A stretch of 64,000 bases of DNA from Planktothrix agardhii NIES-204 (GTDB lineage: Bacteria; Cyanobacteriota; Cyanobacteriia; Cyanobacteriales; Microcoleaceae). The position numbers were made by a program, and so were the translations under genes. The notes under the pieces were generated by a model. That model made no database searches. It was not told where the DNA came from and saw only the letters and a list, made by a program, of their open reading frames with translations. Shown in pieces: positions 27,601 to 37,002 of this stretch (positions are counted from its first letter, which is position 1; each line of letters begins with the position of its first letter). The stretch lies in assembly GCA_003609755.1 (NCBI GenBank), contig AP017991.1, forward strand, positions 1,691,501 to 1,755,500, read 5' to 3'.

Positions 27601-30600
27601 CTCTTGTTGCTAATATTAACGACTTACCCACAGGTAATGTTAGTATTACAGGGACAGCAACACAAAATCAAACCTTAACTGCAACCAATACCTTAGCCGA
27701 TATTGATGGTTTAGGAACATTAAATTATCAATGGCAAGAGTCATCTGATAATGGAGTTACCTGGACAGATATTAGTGGAGCAACTAATAATACGTTCACC
27801 TTATCTCAAACCCAAGTTGGGAAAAAAGTACAGGTAAAAGTTAGTTATACTGACCTATTAGGGACAGCAGAAACTGTTAATAGTAGTCCGACTTCTCTTG
27901 TTGCTAATATTAACGACTTACCCACAGGTAATGTTAGTATTACAGGGACAGCAACACAAAATCAAACCTTAACCGCCACAAATACCTTAGCAGATGTTGA
28001 TGGTTTAGGAACATTAAATTATCAATGGCAAGAGTCAGCAGATAATGGAGTTACCTGGACAGATATTAGTGGAGCAACTAATAATACTTTTGCCTTATCT
28101 CAAACCCAAGTTGGGAAAAAAGTACAGGTCAAAGTTAGTTATACTGACCTATTAGGGACAGCAGAAACCGTTAATAGTAGTCCGACTTCTCTTGTTGCTA
28201 ATATTAACGACTTACCCACAGGTAATGTTAGTATTACAGGGACAGCAACACAAAACCAAACCTTAACCGCCACAAATACCTTAGCAGATGTTGATGGTTT
28301 AGGAACATTAAATTATCAATGGCAAGAGTCAGCAGATAATGGAACCACCTGGACAGATATTAGTGGAGCAACTAATAATACGTTCACCTTATCTCAAACC
28401 CAAGTCGGGAAAAAAGTACAGGTAAAAGTTAGTTATACTGACCTATTAGGGACAGCAGAAACTGTTAATAGTAGTCCGACTTCTCTTGTTGCTAATATTA
28501 ACGACTTACCCACAGGTAATGTTAGTATTACAGGGACAGCAACACAAAATCAAACCTTAACCGCCACAAATACCTTAGCAGATGTTGATGGTTTAGGAAC
28601 ATTAAATTATCAATGGCAAGAGTCAGCAGATAATGGAGTTACCTGGACAGATATTAGTGGAGCAACTAATAATACTTTTGCCTTATCTCAAACCCAAGTT
28701 GGGAAAAAAGTACAGGTCAAAGTTAGTTATACTGACCTATTAGGGACAGCAGAAACTGTTAATAGTAGTCCGACTTCTCTTGTTGCTAATATTAACGACT
28801 TACCCACAGGTAATGTTAGTATTACAGGGACAGCAACACAAAACCAAACCTTAACCGCCACAAATACCTTAGCAGATGTTGATGGTTTAGGAACCTTAAA
28901 TTATCAATGGCAAGAGTCATCTGATAATGGAGTTACCTGGACAGATATTAGTGGAGCAACTAATAATACTTTTGCCTTATCTCAAACCCAAGTCGGGAAA
29001 AAAGTACAGGTAAAAGTTAGTTATACTGACCTATTAGGGACAGCAGAAACTGTTAATAGTAGTCCGACTTCTCTTGTTGCTAATATTAACGACTTACCCA
29101 CAGGTAATGTTAGTATTACAGGGACAGCAACACAAAATCAAACCTTAACCGCCACAAATACCTTAGCAGATGTTGATGGTTTAGGAACATTAAATTATCA
29201 ATGGCAAGAGTCAGCAGATAATGGAGTTACCTGGACAGATATTAGTGGAGCAACTAATAATACTTTTGCCTTATCTCAAACCCAAGTTGGGAAAAAAGTA
29301 CAGGTCAAAGTTAGTTATACTGACCTATTAGGGACAGCAGAAACTGTTAATAGTAGTCCGACTTCTCTTGTTGCTAATATTAACGACTTACCCACAGGTA
29401 ATGTTAGTATTACAGGGACAGCAACACAAAACCAAACCTTAACCGCCACAAATACCTTAGCAGATGCAGATGGTTTAGGAACCTTAAATTATCAATGGCA
29501 AGAGTCATCTGATAATGGAGTTACCTGGACAGATATTAGTGGAGCAACTAATAATACGTTCACCTTATCTCAAACCCAAGTTGGGAAAAAAGTACAGGTA
29601 AAAGTTAGTTATACTGACCTATTAGGGACAGCAGAAACTGTTAATAGTAGTCCGACTTCTGTGGTTACTAATATTAACGATGCTCCCACTGCGACTCCTA
29701 TCGGCAACCAAACCGTTAACGAAGATAGCAATTTCAGTCTCAATATTACTAATAATTTCAGTGATATTGATGCAGGAGATAGTTTAACCTATACCGCCAC
29801 CTTAGCCGATGGTACAACCTTACCCAGTTGGTTAACATTTAATAGCACAACGGGAATATTTACCGGAACACCGACTAACAGTGATGTCGGAAATCTTGAC
29901 ATTAAAGTTATCGCAACCGATAGTAATAATGCCACAGTTGACAATAGTTTCCAACTCACGGTTAATAACATTAATGATGCACCAACTGCGACTGCTATTG
30001 GCAACCAAACCGTTAACGAAGATAGCAATTTCAGTCTCAATATTACTAATAATTTCAGTGATATTGATGCAGGAGATAGTTTAACCTATACCGCCACCTT
30101 AGCCGATGGTACAACCTTACCCAGTTGGTTAACATTTAATAGCACAACGGGAATATTTACCGGAACACCGACTAACAGTGATGTTGATGCGTTGACTATT
30201 AATGTTACTGCTACCGATAAAAGTGGGGCAAGTATTAGTGATAGTTTCCTGTTGAGCATTATACCCACGCCAACACCGGAACCGACACCAACACCGACAC
30301 CAACACCGACACCAACACCGACACCAACACCGACACCAACACCAACACCGACACCGGAGCCGACACCGGAGCCAACACCGGAGCCAACACCGGAGCCAAC
30401 ACCGGAGCCAACACCGACACCAACACCGACACCAACACCGACACCAACACCGACACCAACACCGGAACCGACACCGGAGCCAACACCGGAGCCAACACCG
30501 GAGCCAACACCGGAGCCAACACCGACACCAACACCGACACCAACACCGACACCGGAACCGACACCAACACCGACACCGGAGCCAACACCGGAACCGACAC

Positions 30601-31967
30601 CGGAACCGACACCGGAACCGACACCAACACCGACACCGGAGCCAACACCGGAGCCAACACCGGAACCCACACCGGAACCGACACCGGAACCGACACCGGA
30701 ACCGACACCAACACCGACACCGGAGCCAACACCGGAGCCAACACCGGAACCCACACCGGAACCCACACCGGAACCCACACCGGAGCCAACACCGGAACCC
30801 ACACCGGAACCGACACCAACACCGGAACCAACACCGGAACCGACACCGACACCAACACCAACACCGACACCAACACCGGAGCCAACACCGGAGCCAACAC
30901 CGGAGCCAACACCGGAGCCAACACCGGAACCCACACCGGAGCCAACACCGGAACCCACACCCACGTCAACACCGGAACCAACACCCAACTCCACTCGTGA
31001 TTTTTATGAGCCTAGCAATTTCATTAAAACCCTTGATTTTCCTGCTTTAAAAACTAACACAAACTCCCCATCCCAGGTTTCCAGTAATGGCAATGAGGAG
31101 ATCTCAGGTACAGCCGAATCTGATCAAATCTTTGGTAAAGACGGTGACAATAACATTGAAACCGGAGATGGCAACGACGAAATTAACGGCAATCAAGGGA
31201 ACGACTATATCAATGCGGGCAAAGGCAAAGATCTAGTTTTCGGTGGCAAAGGCAACGACCAAATCGACGGTGGCGATGATGATGATGACTTGTTTGGCAA
31301 CCTTGGTAACGATACCATTGCTGGAAATACTGGCAATGACTCGATTAATGGGAATCAAGGAGATGACCTGATTGATGGTGGTGATGGCAAAGATGAACTG
31401 TTCGGAGGTCAGAATAATGACTTTGTTAAAGGTGGTAATCAAGATGATATCATCTTCGGCAACCAAGGAACAGACCGACTCGAAGGAAACGACGGTGACG
31501 ATACCCTCTTTGGGAACCAAGATAGTGATACAATCTCTGGTAACTCCGGTCAAGATCTAATCTATGGTGGTGCTGACAACGACCTGCTCCACGGTAACGA
31601 CGGTGACGATACCCTCTGGGGAGATGAAGGTGACGATACCCTTGGTGGCGGAGGAGGTAACGATCTTCTCACCGGAGGCCAAGGCAACGATATCTTAGTG
31701 GGGGCTGAAGGTGCTGATACTCTGACCGGAGGCGAAGGTAGTGACCGCTTTGTTCTGGTTTCGGGATTTGGCCCTGATACGATTACCGACTTTACTTCTG
31801 GGGTGGACATGATTGTCCTTGATGGCGGTCTCACCTTTGAACAACTAACTCTCACCCTGGTCAATGGTTCGACTCAAATTCAGGTCAATAATCAAATTCT
31901 TGCCACTTTGAATAACGTTAACCCTAACTTATTGACCTCTGATAACTTTACAACTTCTATCTTCTAA
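21642..31967 (+). CDS. Giant RTX/type I secreted adhesin with FG-GAP and Ig-like repeats
   Basis: A 3441-residue protein from ATG 21642, preceded by AAAGGAAATTAAGAAA; an in-frame ATG at 21591 lacks such a site. Order: FG-GAP block of 7 blades (21666-22748), cadherin-like segment, block of 7 (23235-24326), cadherin-like segments, block of 6 (25125-26057), cadherin-like segments, ten 98-residue Ig-like repeats (26736-29675), two dystroglycan-type putative Ig domains (about 29680-30260), a PTPTPEP low-complexity linker, RTX Ca-binding nonapeptides and a C-terminal [15 protein letters not shown]-type segment. No N-terminal signal peptide and a C-terminal RTX region point to type I secretion and Ca2+-dependent folding outside the cell. 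No secretion genes are in the window. Likely role: surface adhesion or recognition. Confidence 0.85.
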   Translation: MTSSFNFTENTNISLTGVRYSSVTTADFDNDGDTDILLTGTSSSGRISKIYSNNGSGGFSENTNVSLTSVDRSSVTTADFDNDGDTDILLTGSPSSGRISKIYSNNGSGGFSENTNVSLTGVYNSSVTTADFDKDGDTDILLTGYDSSSRISKIYSNNGSGGFSENTNVSLTGVSFSSVTTADFDKDGDTDILLTGLGSSNNSISKIYSNNGSGGFSENTNISLTGVSSSSVTTADFDKDGDTDILLTGFDSSFNRISKIYSNNGSGGFSENTNVSLTGVSGSSVTTADFDKDGDTDILLTGRDSSSNRISKIYSNNGSGGFSENTNISLTGVRYSSVTTADFDNDGDTDILLTGQDSSGNRISKIYSNTLNPPTLSSFAGPVDTTNEDTEVELTFADFAAQGNEADNGGTVAAFVVKAVSSGTLRIGSDATSATAWVAGSNDTIDATKKAYWTPDANVNGTVNAVQVVAKDNDGLQSPTPVTAQVTVTAVNDAPVLANTNFTYTLTTINEDDSTSIGDVIKDIIPSGSIKENTNISLTGVTSSSVTTADFDNDGDTDILLTGYDSSFNPISKIYSNNGSGGFSENTNVSLTGVSYSSVTTADFDKDGDTDILLTGYDSSNNLISKIYSNNGSGGFSENTNISLTGVGSSSVTTADFDNDGDTDILLTGYDSSFNPISKIYSNNGSGGFSENTNVSLTGVSYSSVTTADFDKDGDTDILLTGRDSSSNFISKIYSNNGSGGFSENTNVSLTGVAISSVTTADFDNDGDTDILLTGRDSSFNSISKIYSNNGSGGFSENTNISLTRVAFSSVTTADFDSDGYTDILLTGFDSSNNRISKIYSNNGSGGFSENTNVSLTGVGFSSVTTADFDSDGDTDILLTGYDSSGNPISKIYNNLLPISDVDTTTITEAIAITAADNNGTWQYSTNNGTTWTNFPSVSDSNALLLDAGNKVRFQPNNNYNGTITNALTFRAWDKSTDTAGSTADTSINGGTTAFSSNTATASIVVTAVNDAPTGTDKTLTFNEDSNYTFAATDFGFSDVDTGNTLASIKITQLPTAGTLKLNSTAVTANQVITAADIPNLQFTPVAEANGSGYANFKFTVNDGTLDSVAANTITIDVTAVNDAPVLDNTNLTYTLTTINEDDSNSIGDVIKDIIPSGSIKENTNISLTGVAYSSVTTADFDKDGDTDILLTGGDSSGNPISKIYSNNGSGGFSENTNISLTGVAFSSVTTADFDNDGDTDILLTGQGSSSNRISKIYSNNGSGGFSENTNISLTGVSRSSVTTADFDNDGDTDILLTGSPSSGNRISKIYSNNGSGGFSENTNISLTGVRSSSVTTADFDKDGDTDILLTGGDSSGNPISKIYSNNGSGGFSENTNISLTGVSDSSVTTADFDKDGDTDILLTGYDSSFNNISKIYSNNGSGGFSENTNVSLTGVGYSSVTTADFDKDGDTDILLTGQDSSNNRISKIYNNLLPISDVDTTTITEAIAITAADNNGTWQYSTDNGTTWTNFPSVSDSNALLLDAGNKVRFQPNTHYNGTITNALTFRAWDKSTGTAGSTANTSTNGGTTAFSSNTATASIVVTAVNDAPTGTDKTLTFNEDSNYTFAATDFGFSDVDTGNTLASIKITQLPTAGTLKLNSTAVTANQVITAANIPNLQFTPVGNANGSGYANFKFTVNDGTLDSVAANTITIDVTAVNDAPTGNVSITGTATQNQTLTATNTLADVDGLGTLNYQWQESSDNGVTWTDISGATNNTFALSQAQVGKKVQVKVSYTDLLGTAETVNSSPTSLVANINDLPTGNVSITGTATQNQTLTATNTLADVDGLGTLNYQWQESADNGVTWTDISGATNNTFALSQAQVGKKVQVKVSYTDLLGTAETVNSSPTSLVANINDLPTGNVSITGTATQNQTLTATNTLADVDGLGTLNYQWQESADNGVTWTDISGATNNTFALSQAQVGKKVQVKVSYTDLLGTAETVNSSPTSLVANINDLPTGNVSITGTATQNQTLTATNTLADIDGLGTLNYQWQESSDNGVTWTDISGATNNTFTLSQTQVGKKVQVKVSYTDLLGTAETVNSSPTSLVANINDLPTGNVSITGTATQNQTLTATNTLADVDGLGTLNYQWQESADNGVTWTDISGATNNTFALSQTQVGKKVQVKVSYTDLLGTAETVNSSPTSLVANINDLPTGNVSITGTATQNQTLTATNTLADVDGLGTLNYQWQESADNGTTWTDISGATNNTFTLSQTQVGKKVQVKVSYTDLLGTAETVNSSPTSLVANINDLPTGNVSITGTATQNQTLTATNTLADVDGLGTLNYQWQESADNGVTWTDISGATNNTFALSQTQVGKKVQVKVSYTDLLGTAETVNSSPTSLVANINDLPTGNVSITGTATQNQTLTATNTLADVDGLGTLNYQWQESSDNGVTWTDISGATNNTFALSQTQVGKKVQVKVSYTDLLGTAETVNSSPTSLVANINDLPTGNVSITGTATQNQTLTATNTLADVDGLGTLNYQWQESADNGVTWTDISGATNNTFALSQTQVGKKVQVKVSYTDLLGTAETVNSSPTSLVANINDLPTGNVSITGTATQNQTLTATNTLADADGLGTLNYQWQESSDNGVTWTDISGATNNTFTLSQTQVGKKVQVKVSYTDLLGTAETVNSSPTSVVTNINDAPTATPIGNQTVNEDSNFSLNITNNFSDIDAGDSLTYTATLADGTTLPSWLTFNSTTGIFTGTPTNSDVGNLDIKVIATDSNNATVDNSFQLTVNNINDAPTATAIGNQTVNEDSNFSLNITNNFSDIDAGDSLTYTATLADGTTLPSWLTFNSTTGIFTGTPTNSDVDALTINVTATDKSGASISDSFLLSIIPTPTPEPTPTPTPTPTPTPTPTPTPTPTPTPEPTPEPTPEPTPEPTPEPTPTPTPTPTPTPTPTPTPEPTPEPTPEPTPEPTPEPTPTPTPTPTPTPEPTPTPTPEPTPEPTPEPTPEPTPTPTPEPTPEPTPEPTPEPTPEPTPEPTPTPTPEPTPEPTPEPTPEPTPEPTPEPTPEPTPEPTPTPEPTPEPTPTPTPTPTPTPEPTPEPTPEPTPEPTPEPTPEPTPEPTPTSTPEPTPNSTRDFYEPSNFIKTLDFPALKTNTNSPSQVSSNGNEEISGTAESDQIFGKDGDNNIETGDGNDEINGNQGNDYINAGKGKDLVFGGKGNDQIDGGDDDDDLFGNLGNDTIAGNTGNDSINGNQGDDLIDGGDGKDELFGGQNNDFVKGGNQDDIIFGNQGTDRLEGNDGDDTLFGNQDSDTISGNSGQDLIYGGADNDLLHGNDGDDTLWGDEGDDTLGGGGGNDLLTGGQGNDILVGAEGADTLTGGEGSDRFVLVSGFGPDTITDFTSGVDMIVLDGGLTFEQLTLTLVNGSTQIQVNNQILATLNNVNPNLLTSDNFTTSIF
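21666..22748 (+). repeat. FG-GAP array 1: seven 156/159-bp units
   Basis: Unit starts are 21666, 21822, 21978, 22134, 22293, 22452 and 22611. Each unit reads ENTN(I/V)SLTGVxxSSVTTAD, then a Ca-binding-type [13 protein letters not shown], xxSSxNxISKIY and SNNGSGGFS. The first three units lack one codon after SS. Seven units fit one seven-bladed beta-propeller. Variation is concentrated at the x positions. Confidence 0.92.
23235..24326 (+). repeat. FG-GAP array 2: seven 159-bp units
   Basis: Unit starts are 23235, 23394, 23553, 23712, 23871, 24030 and 24189. Units 1-2 and 3-4 look like a tandem dimer duplication. Units 2 and 4 (23394 and 23712) are identical except at three hypervariable codons. 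The last unit ends IYNNLLPIS and runs into a cadherin-like segment. Confidence 0.92.
25125..26057 (+). repeat. FG-GAP array 3: six 159-bp units
   Basis: Unit starts are 25125, 25284, 25443, 25602, 25761 and 25920. The array plus its flanking leader and cadherin-like trailer is a near-copy of the array 2 module (23118-25007) with one blade fewer. Units 1 and 4 (25125 and 25602) differ only in two adjacent hypervariable codons. Confidence 0.92.
26736..29675 (+). repeat. Ten exact 294-bp Ig-like tandem repeats
   Basis: Each 98-residue unit runs from [20 protein letters not shown] through NYQWQES(A/S)DNGVTW to [10 protein letters not shown]. The ten units fill 26736-29675 exactly (10 x 294). They differ at only a few residues (LADVD/LADID/LADAD, SADNG/SSDNG, FALSQ/FTLSQ, QAQ/QTQ) and a few silent sites, indicating recent expansion and gene conversion. 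Confidence 0.93.
30262..30990 (+). repeat. Pro-Thr-Glu low-complexity linker
   Basis: About 730 bp made of 6- and 12-base steps encoding PT and PTPEP runs. It links the Ig-like part to the RTX region and is expected to form an extended polyproline-like stalk. It is a strong candidate for length variation by slippage, and, with so many Thr residues, for O-glycosylation. Confidence 0.9.
31110..31760 (+). repeat. RTX (hemolysin-type calcium-binding) repeats
   Basis: Consecutive GGxGxDxLxG-like nonapeptides, such as [20 protein letters not shown] near the end. They bind Ca2+ after export and mark the protein as a type I secretion substrate. A short non-repetitive C-terminus follows, carrying the probable secretion signal. 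Confidence 0.92.
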
Positions 31968-32028
31968 AAAAGCTTTAAGTTGTTTTCAATATTATTAGGC
32001 CATTAATTAATCAACTCAAGAGAAAACC

Positions 32029-32223
32029 ATGAAAAAGCAACCCCCGATGAATCAAAAATCCCTTCTCTGGGTACTATTTCGTCGGTTGAAAATCAACCTT
32101 ATTTTGCCAAATCAGGGATACTCAAATGGGGGAATTGATGAACATAATTCGGTTCAAAGCCATAAACTTCGATATTTACCCTTCTGCCTAACTGAAGAAT
32201 ATAGTCATCTATTTTATCTGTAA
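32029..32223 (+). CDS. Uncertain small ORF, 64 aa
   Basis: Begins MKKQPPMNQKSLLWVLFRRL after a possible AAGAGA ribosome-binding site. I do not recognise it and the C-terminal half has no clear composition bias. It lies 60 bp after the giant adhesin on the same strand and could be a remnant of a downstream gene or chance. The rest of the 31968-32345 gap shows no gene, only a weak inverted repeat (CCCACCG/CGGTGGG). Confidence 0.2.
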   Translation: MKKQPPMNQKSLLWVLFRRLKINLILPNQGYSNGGIDEHNSVQSHKLRYLPFCLTEEYSHLFYL

Positions 32224-32345
32224 TGTCAATATTCTCCCACCGTCCAACCTGCTCCTAAGTCAGAGGAATCACCTTCGGTGGGTGCCAACACCCTCGAAAC
32301 CAAATACAATAATTGATCAGAAAGTGATTCTAGGATGGAAAATTA

Positions 32346-33128
32346 ATGAAAACTGCGTTAATTACAGGAGCGTCTGTTGGGATTGGGGCGGCGTTTGCAA
32401 AGGAATTAGCCTCTCGGAAAATTGATGTGGTTTTAGTGGCCCGTTCTCAAGACAAATTAGAAAAACTTGCTGAACAATTGCGATCGCAATATAATATTAA
32501 AGCATATCTAATTCCTCAAGATTTAACCCAACCCGATGCCACACAATCGGTTTTTGATGCTATCTCTCAACAGGGATTAACTATTGATTTACTAATTAAT
32601 AATGCGGGATTTGGAGATTATGGAGCTTTTGCAGATCGTCCCTTAACTAAACAAGTGCAAATGATTCAGTTAAATATTACAGCCTTAGTTGAACTGACTC
32701 ATTTATTCTTAACAGATATGAAAAAACGGGGTTCAGGTGCGATCGTTAATGTCGCTTCTATTGCGGGTTATCAACCCTTACCTTATTGTTCGGTTTATGC
32801 GGGAACAAAAGCCTTTGTTTTGAATTTTACCGAGGCTTTATGGGCGGAAAATAAAGACTCTGGGGTGAGGCTTTTAGTGGTCTGTCCTGGCCCTACCGAA
32901 TCTAACTTTTTTGTCGCAGCAGAATTTCCTCAAACCCTTTCCGGCGTTGGACAAAATTATGCCACGGCGGAGGAAGTTGTTCAAGACACATTAACAGCCT
33001 TAGAAAAAGACTTTTCAACTTTAGTAACGGGAGGATTTAGTAATCAATTTATTGTGAATTTACCTCGATTTTTCCCTAGAGATACGATTGTTAGTTTAGT
33101 AGAAAAACAGTTTAAACCTAAAAAATAA
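32346..33128 (+). CDS. Short-chain dehydrogenase/reductase (SDR)
   Basis: A 260-residue classical SDR. The Rossmann motif TGASVGIGAAFA (residues 7-18) is near the N-terminus, NNAGFGDYG marks the NNAG motif (about 87-95), Ser of NVASIAG lies near 140 and the catalytic Y-x3-K is YAGTK (about 155-159). ARSQDKL after the second strand suggests an NADP(H)-type pocket through its Arg/Ser. The substrate is unknown; the closest class contains DltE/YqjQ-like oxidoreductases acting on lipids or alcohols. Convergent with argC across a strong shared terminator. Confidence 0.88.
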   Translation: MKTALITGASVGIGAAFAKELASRKIDVVLVARSQDKLEKLAEQLRSQYNIKAYLIPQDLTQPDATQSVFDAISQQGLTIDLLINNAGFGDYGAFADRPLTKQVQMIQLNITALVELTHLFLTDMKKRGSGAIVNVASIAGYQPLPYCSVYAGTKAFVLNFTEALWAENKDSGVRLLVVCPGPTESNFFVAAEFPQTLSGVGQNYATAEEVVQDTLTALEKDFSTLVTGGFSNQFIVNLPRFFPRDTIVSLVEKQFKPKK

Positions 33129-33131
33129 ATT

Positions 33132-33178
33132 GTTGTTGGGCTTTAGCACAAAAATTAGGAGGGCTAAAGCCCAACAAC
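33132..33178. terminator. Bidirectional hairpin terminator
   Basis: A 16-base perfect inverted repeat, GTTGTTGGGCTTTAGC and GCTAAAGCCCAACAAC, with a loop of about 15 bases lies between the convergent SDR gene and argC. The arms also resemble a dispersed repeat common in cyanobacterial intergenic DNA. Confidence 0.7.
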
Positions 33179-33185
33179 ATAAAAC

Positions 33186-34247
33186 TTAAGGATAGAAACA
33201 CAATTGGGGTAAACCCAAGGTTTCTTCCCAACCCATCATAATATTCATGCACTGCACTCCTTGTCCGGCTTGACCTTTAATTAAGTTATCAATAGCCGAC
33301 ATAACGATCACTCGTCCGGTGCGTTGATCAACTTCAATTCCTAAGTAACAAAGGTTAGTTCCACAGGCCCATTTTGTTTGAGGATAGGTACCACCAGGTA
33401 ATATTTTAACCAGGGGAGAATTGCGATAAAAGGCTTTATAAATAGTAATTAAATCCTCTCTAACTAACCCTGGATCTCGTAAAGTTGCATAAACCGTGGC
33501 TAAAATTCCCCGTACCATTGGCATTAAATGGGGAGTGAATTGAACTAAAATATCATGTCCGGCTAAGTCACTACAAACCTGTTCAATTTCTGGGGTATGG
33601 CGATGATGACCTCCGACACTATAGGCCCCGATTGAACTATCAGCTTCGGCTAATAACATATTAACTTTAGCCTGTCTTCCTCCTCCAGAAGTGCCGGATT
33701 TGGCGTCAATAATTGTGGTATGGGGATCAACTAATCCCTGTTTTAATAGGGGAGAAATTGCTAATAAACTTGCTGTTACATAACACCCGGCACAACCAAC
33801 TAATTGAGCCGTAGCTAGGCGATCGCGATACAATTCAGGTAAGCCATAAACTGCCGTTGCTGCGATGGCTTGATCCGTGCGTTCTCCCCCATACCATTTT
33901 TTATAAATGTCTAAATTAGAAAACCGATAATCGGCTGATAAATCTAATACTTTACATCCTTTTTCTATTAATTGTGGCGCCATTGTATAGGCTAAATTAT
34001 TAGGTAGGGATAGAAAAACAATTTGACATTTAGAGGCTATTTTATCAATATCAATAGGTTCGATCACTAAATCCACACATTCATTCAAATGGGGATAAAG
34101 ACTACAAAAGGGTTTTCCGGCGCTACTATCCCCGCCCAAATAAGCAATTCTGACCAGGGGATGATCCTGTAACAAACGCACCAACTGCACACCACCATAG
34201 CCCGAGGCTCCAACAATACCGACGGGAATCCGTTCTGCATTAACCAT
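33186..34247 (-). CDS. argC: N-acetyl-gamma-glutamyl-phosphate reductase
   Basis: The NADPH-dependent third step of arginine biosynthesis, making N-acetylglutamate semialdehyde. The 353-residue product has the N-terminal nucleotide-binding motif [18 protein letters not shown] (about residues 8-25), the catalytic Cys in [11 protein letters not shown] (about 150-160), and [12 protein letters not shown] with the conserved His residues (about 217-228). The length is typical. Starts at ATG 34245-34247. No other arg gene is adjacent. Confidence 0.95.
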   Translation of the reverse strand: MVNAERIPVGIVGASGYGGVQLVRLLQDHPLVRIAYLGGDSSAGKPFCSLYPHLNECVDLVIEPIDIDKIASKCQIVFLSLPNNLAYTMAPQLIEKGCKVLDLSADYRFSNLDIYKKWYGGERTDQAIAATAVYGLPELYRDRLATAQLVGCAGCYVTASLLAISPLLKQGLVDPHTTIIDAKSGTSGGGRQAKVNMLLAEADSSIGAYSVGGHHRHTPEIEQVCSDLAGHDILVQFTPHLMPMVRGILATVYATLRDPGLVREDLITIYKAFYRNSPLVKILPGGTYPQTKWACGTNLCYLGIEVDQRTGRVIVMSAIDNLIKGQAGQGVQCMNIMMGWEETLGLPQLCFYP

Positions 34248-34343
34248 ATTACCTAACTCCTAGAAAAATGACCTAACTTTTGCTGCATGATAGCTGATTA
34301 TGTAAAAGTTTGGCAAAATGTTTTAAAATTTATCTGGGCTCTC

Positions 34344-35537
34344 TCAAACTCGAAAACCCATTTCCCCAAGTTCCTGACGCAAGCGTTGGGCTTCTGGGGA
34401 GTTATTTTGTTCGTGTAATTCTATGGCGGCTTTAAACATCATTGAGCTATCGTTGAGTTGACCAATTTGTAGTAAGAGAACTCCTAAATTTTGGAAGGTT
34501 TCGGCTGAGTTGGGATTGAGTTCTAGGGCTTTTTGATAGGCGGCGATCGCTTCTCGATAGGCTCCCATTTCTCTCAAGGTCATGCCTAAATTATAATAGG
34601 TGATCGCTAAACTAGGATCAATTTTTATGGCGGTTTGATAAGCTATTTTTGCCGATTCTAGTTCTCCTTTCTGTTTGAAAATATTGCCTAAATTATTATA
34701 TGCTCCTAGCTTTAATTGTGGTATAATATTAACATTAACTGCTGTTTGATAATGATATTTTGCCAGGATAAATTGTCCTTTTTTACTATAGGCTATGCCC
34801 AAATGATAATGGAGTTCATATAAAACCCCATCTTCTCCATTACTCTCTTGAGATAATCCTAATTTCAACAGTTCAATTCCGCGCTCTAAGTCGCCAATTT
34901 CGACGTATAAAGCCCCCAATTTACTAGCAGCATATCCATCCGTTGGATGTTCTACTAAGTAACTCTCCATGGCTGTTTTTGCCAGTTGCCATTTATTCCG
35001 TTTCGCGATCGCTTCGGCTTGGTATCCATAATGTAAAATAGAAACTTGGGGTAATGTTACAATTTGCCATTGCGGTTTTTGGCGGATTAATTCGGTGACG
35101 CTATCATCTACCATGGCATGATAGGGACGGGAAAAACAGATTTGGGGATGATTTCTAAATAGTCGAGAAACTAAGGAATAAGGAGACTGAGTGGCGCCGA
35201 TTTCCTGTCTAATTAAGTTAACTACAATTAAATTACGATTTTCCATAATTTGATGCAGTTGTGGCCCAATTTCAGGGTCTAAAATTTCATCTGCATCTAA
35301 TACTAAAATCCACTGTCCGGTTGCATAACTTAAAGAGGCATTTCTGGCTTTGGCAAAGTCATCACACCAATTAAAGGAATGAACTTTCGCTCCAAATTGT
35401 TGAGCAATTTTCGGGGTTTTATCCGTTGACCCCGTATCAACAATAATCATTTCATCAACAATTCCTTTAACACTATTTAAACATTTTGTTAAAGTTTCTT
35501 GTTCATTCTTAACAATCATGCAAAGGCTTAATTTCAT
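34344..35537 (-). CDS. GT2 glycosyltransferase with C-terminal TPR repeats
   Basis: From ATG 35537 the protein begins MKLSLCMIVKNEQETLTKCL, the usual start of this family; an upstream TTG at 35570 is less likely. Residues about 1-200 are a GT-A fold family 2 glycosyltransferase with IIVDTGSTDKT and the DxD-type LVLDADEILD (about 83-92). Residues about 225-390 hold TPR units (YNNLGNIFKQKGELESAKIA, TYYNLGMTLREMGAYREAIA). Such GT2-TPR proteins are common in cyanobacteria and are linked to polysaccharide or glycoprotein synthesis; donor and acceptor are unknown. About 397 residues, complete. Confidence 0.87.
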   Translation of the reverse strand: MKLSLCMIVKNEQETLTKCLNSVKGIVDEMIIVDTGSTDKTPKIAQQFGAKVHSFNWCDDFAKARNASLSYATGQWILVLDADEILDPEIGPQLHQIMENRNLIVVNLIRQEIGATQSPYSLVSRLFRNHPQICFSRPYHAMVDDSVTELIRQKPQWQIVTLPQVSILHYGYQAEAIAKRNKWQLAKTAMESYLVEHPTDGYAASKLGALYVEIGDLERGIELLKLGLSQESNGEDGVLYELHYHLGIAYSKKGQFILAKYHYQTAVNVNIIPQLKLGAYNNLGNIFKQKGELESAKIAYQTAIKIDPSLAITYYNLGMTLREMGAYREAIAAYQKALELNPNSAETFQNLGVLLLQIGQLNDSSMMFKAAIELHEQNNSPEAQRLRQELGEMGFRV

Positions 35538-35690
35538 AAATAGGAAATTGAAAATGGGATATGTTGACAATGATAAAGCCTAATTTAACCACAAAGACAC
35601 AAAAAAGTTGTAAATACTAACCTGTTCATTTCTATATTTTAGACATGAGATGCACCTATTTTTTTTCTATTGCCTATTCCCTATTTTAGC

Positions 35691-36296
35691 TTATTTAGGT
35701 AGAATTAAAATTTGATCAATAACATGAATTACTCCATTACTCGCCGGAATATCAGAATCAATTATCGTGGCATTTCCGACTTTAATTTGATTTTTCTTTG
35801 TCTTAATAGTAACAGAATCTCCTTCTAAAGTTTTGAGTTTTCCTGATTTTAAATCTGTTGTTGTGACTTTACCTGGGATTACATGATATTCTAATAATTC
35901 GGTAAATCGGTTGAGGTTTTGGGATTTTAGAATAGCATCTAAAATTTGTTGCGGTAATTTAGCTAGAGCTTCATCTGTTGGCGCAAAAATAGTAAAATCT
36001 CCCTGTTTTAAGGCATCTAATAATCCAATAGATTTTAAAATCATCCCTAGAATTTTAAAGCGTTCATCGGCTAAAATCACCGTGGCTAAATCTCCGACCA
36101 CACCTTGAATCACTTTTGGAGAAATAGGCATTTGAGCCAAATCTTGGCTAGGTTGGCGACAAATCAGTTCGGAATTGGCAGACATTTGAACTTCGGCGGC
36201 GACTACGGGGGAAATAGTTCCTAATGTTAATAAACCTAAAAGACTGACAATTCCTAAATTTTTGCCTTTGTTTTGATTTTCTATGAAATTGTTCAT
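35691..36296 (-). CDS. Secreted fasciclin (FAS1) domain protein, copy 1
   Basis: A 201-residue protein with an N-terminal signal peptide (about residues 15-34, LGIVSLLGLLTLGTISPVVAA) and one FAS1 domain (about 65-200): FTIFAPTDEALAKLP (H1), YHVIPGKVTTTDLKSG, and NGVIHVIDQILILP (H2). FAS1 domains mediate cell-surface or matrix adhesion. A good ribosome-binding site, AAGAGGATAAAACC, precedes the ATG. It is 27 bp downstream of a second FAS1 gene, so the two form a tandem pair in one transcript. Confidence 0.9.
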   Translation of the reverse strand: MNNFIENQNKGKNLGIVSLLGLLTLGTISPVVAAEVQMSANSELICRQPSQDLAQMPISPKVIQGVVGDLATVILADERFKILGMILKSIGLLDALKQGDFTIFAPTDEALAKLPQQILDAILKSQNLNRFTELLEYHVIPGKVTTTDLKSGKLKTLEGDSVTIKTKKNQIKVGNATIIDSDIPASNGVIHVIDQILILPK

Positions 36297-36323
36297 GGTT
36301 TTATCCTCTTGAAATAATTAAAA

Positions 36324-36878
36324 TTATTCAGGTAAAATCACCGCATCAATTACATGAATTACACCATTTCTAGCAGGAACATCGGCTTTAATTACCGTTG
36401 CTTTATCAACTTTTACCGATGAACCTACTTGAATATTAATCGTATCTCCTTCTAAGGTTTTGACTTCTCCAGATTTTAGGTCAGTTGATAATACATTTCC
36501 AGGCACAATATGATAGGTTAGAATTTTAACTAATTGGGCTTTATTTTCCGGTTTCAGTAAGTTTTCTAAAACTCCTGGGGGAAGTTCGGAAAAGGCTTTA
36601 TCTGTTGGTGCAAATAGGGTAAATGGCCCTTCTGCTTTAATCGCATCAACTAAGTCCGCCGCTTGTAAAGCTTGGGTTAGAATTCTAAATTCACCCGCGC
36701 TAACAATAGTATCAATAATATCCAGGGAAGTTGTAGCCGGAATTTGAGTAATTTGGGTTGAGTTTATTAAGGTGTAATTATGCAGTTGAGCTTGAACGGG
36801 TAAAATCCCGAATAGCGTCAACCCAACAATACCTACAAACCCAGCGATTAATTTTTGCGAGTGATTTTGAATGGTCAT
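36324..36878 (-). CDS. Secreted fasciclin (FAS1) domain protein, copy 2
   Basis: A 184-residue paralogue of the adjacent downstream FAS1 gene. Signal peptide at residues about 10-31 (LIAGFVGIVGLTLFGILPVQAQ), then a single FAS1 domain (about 48-183) with FTLFAPTDKAFSELPPGVL, YHIVPGNVLSTDLKSG and NGVIHVIDAVILP. Exported, probably periplasmic or surface-exposed. First gene of the tandem pair. Confidence 0.9.
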   Translation of the reverse strand: MTIQNHSQKLIAGFVGIVGLTLFGILPVQAQLHNYTLINSTQITQIPATTSLDIIDTIVSAGEFRILTQALQAADLVDAIKAEGPFTLFAPTDKAFSELPPGVLENLLKPENKAQLVKILTYHIVPGNVLSTDLKSGEVKTLEGDTINIQVGSSVKVDKATVIKADVPARNGVIHVIDAVILPE

Positions 36879-37002
36879 AATAGTTATAAAACATCAATAG
36901 GGATACTAACCTTAACTGTCTATTTTGCCCTATATCAAAAGGAATAAGAATCTATTTTTTTAAAAGGGGATAGACAGTCAAAATTATTAAGGGAACTTTC
37001 AG

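Noticed and set aside
30086-30994. Minus-strand Gly-Val-Ser repeat frames opposite the PT linker
   Set aside because: The reverse complement of a Pro/Thr/Glu codon repeat necessarily gives a Gly/Val/Ser repeat. No gene evidence.
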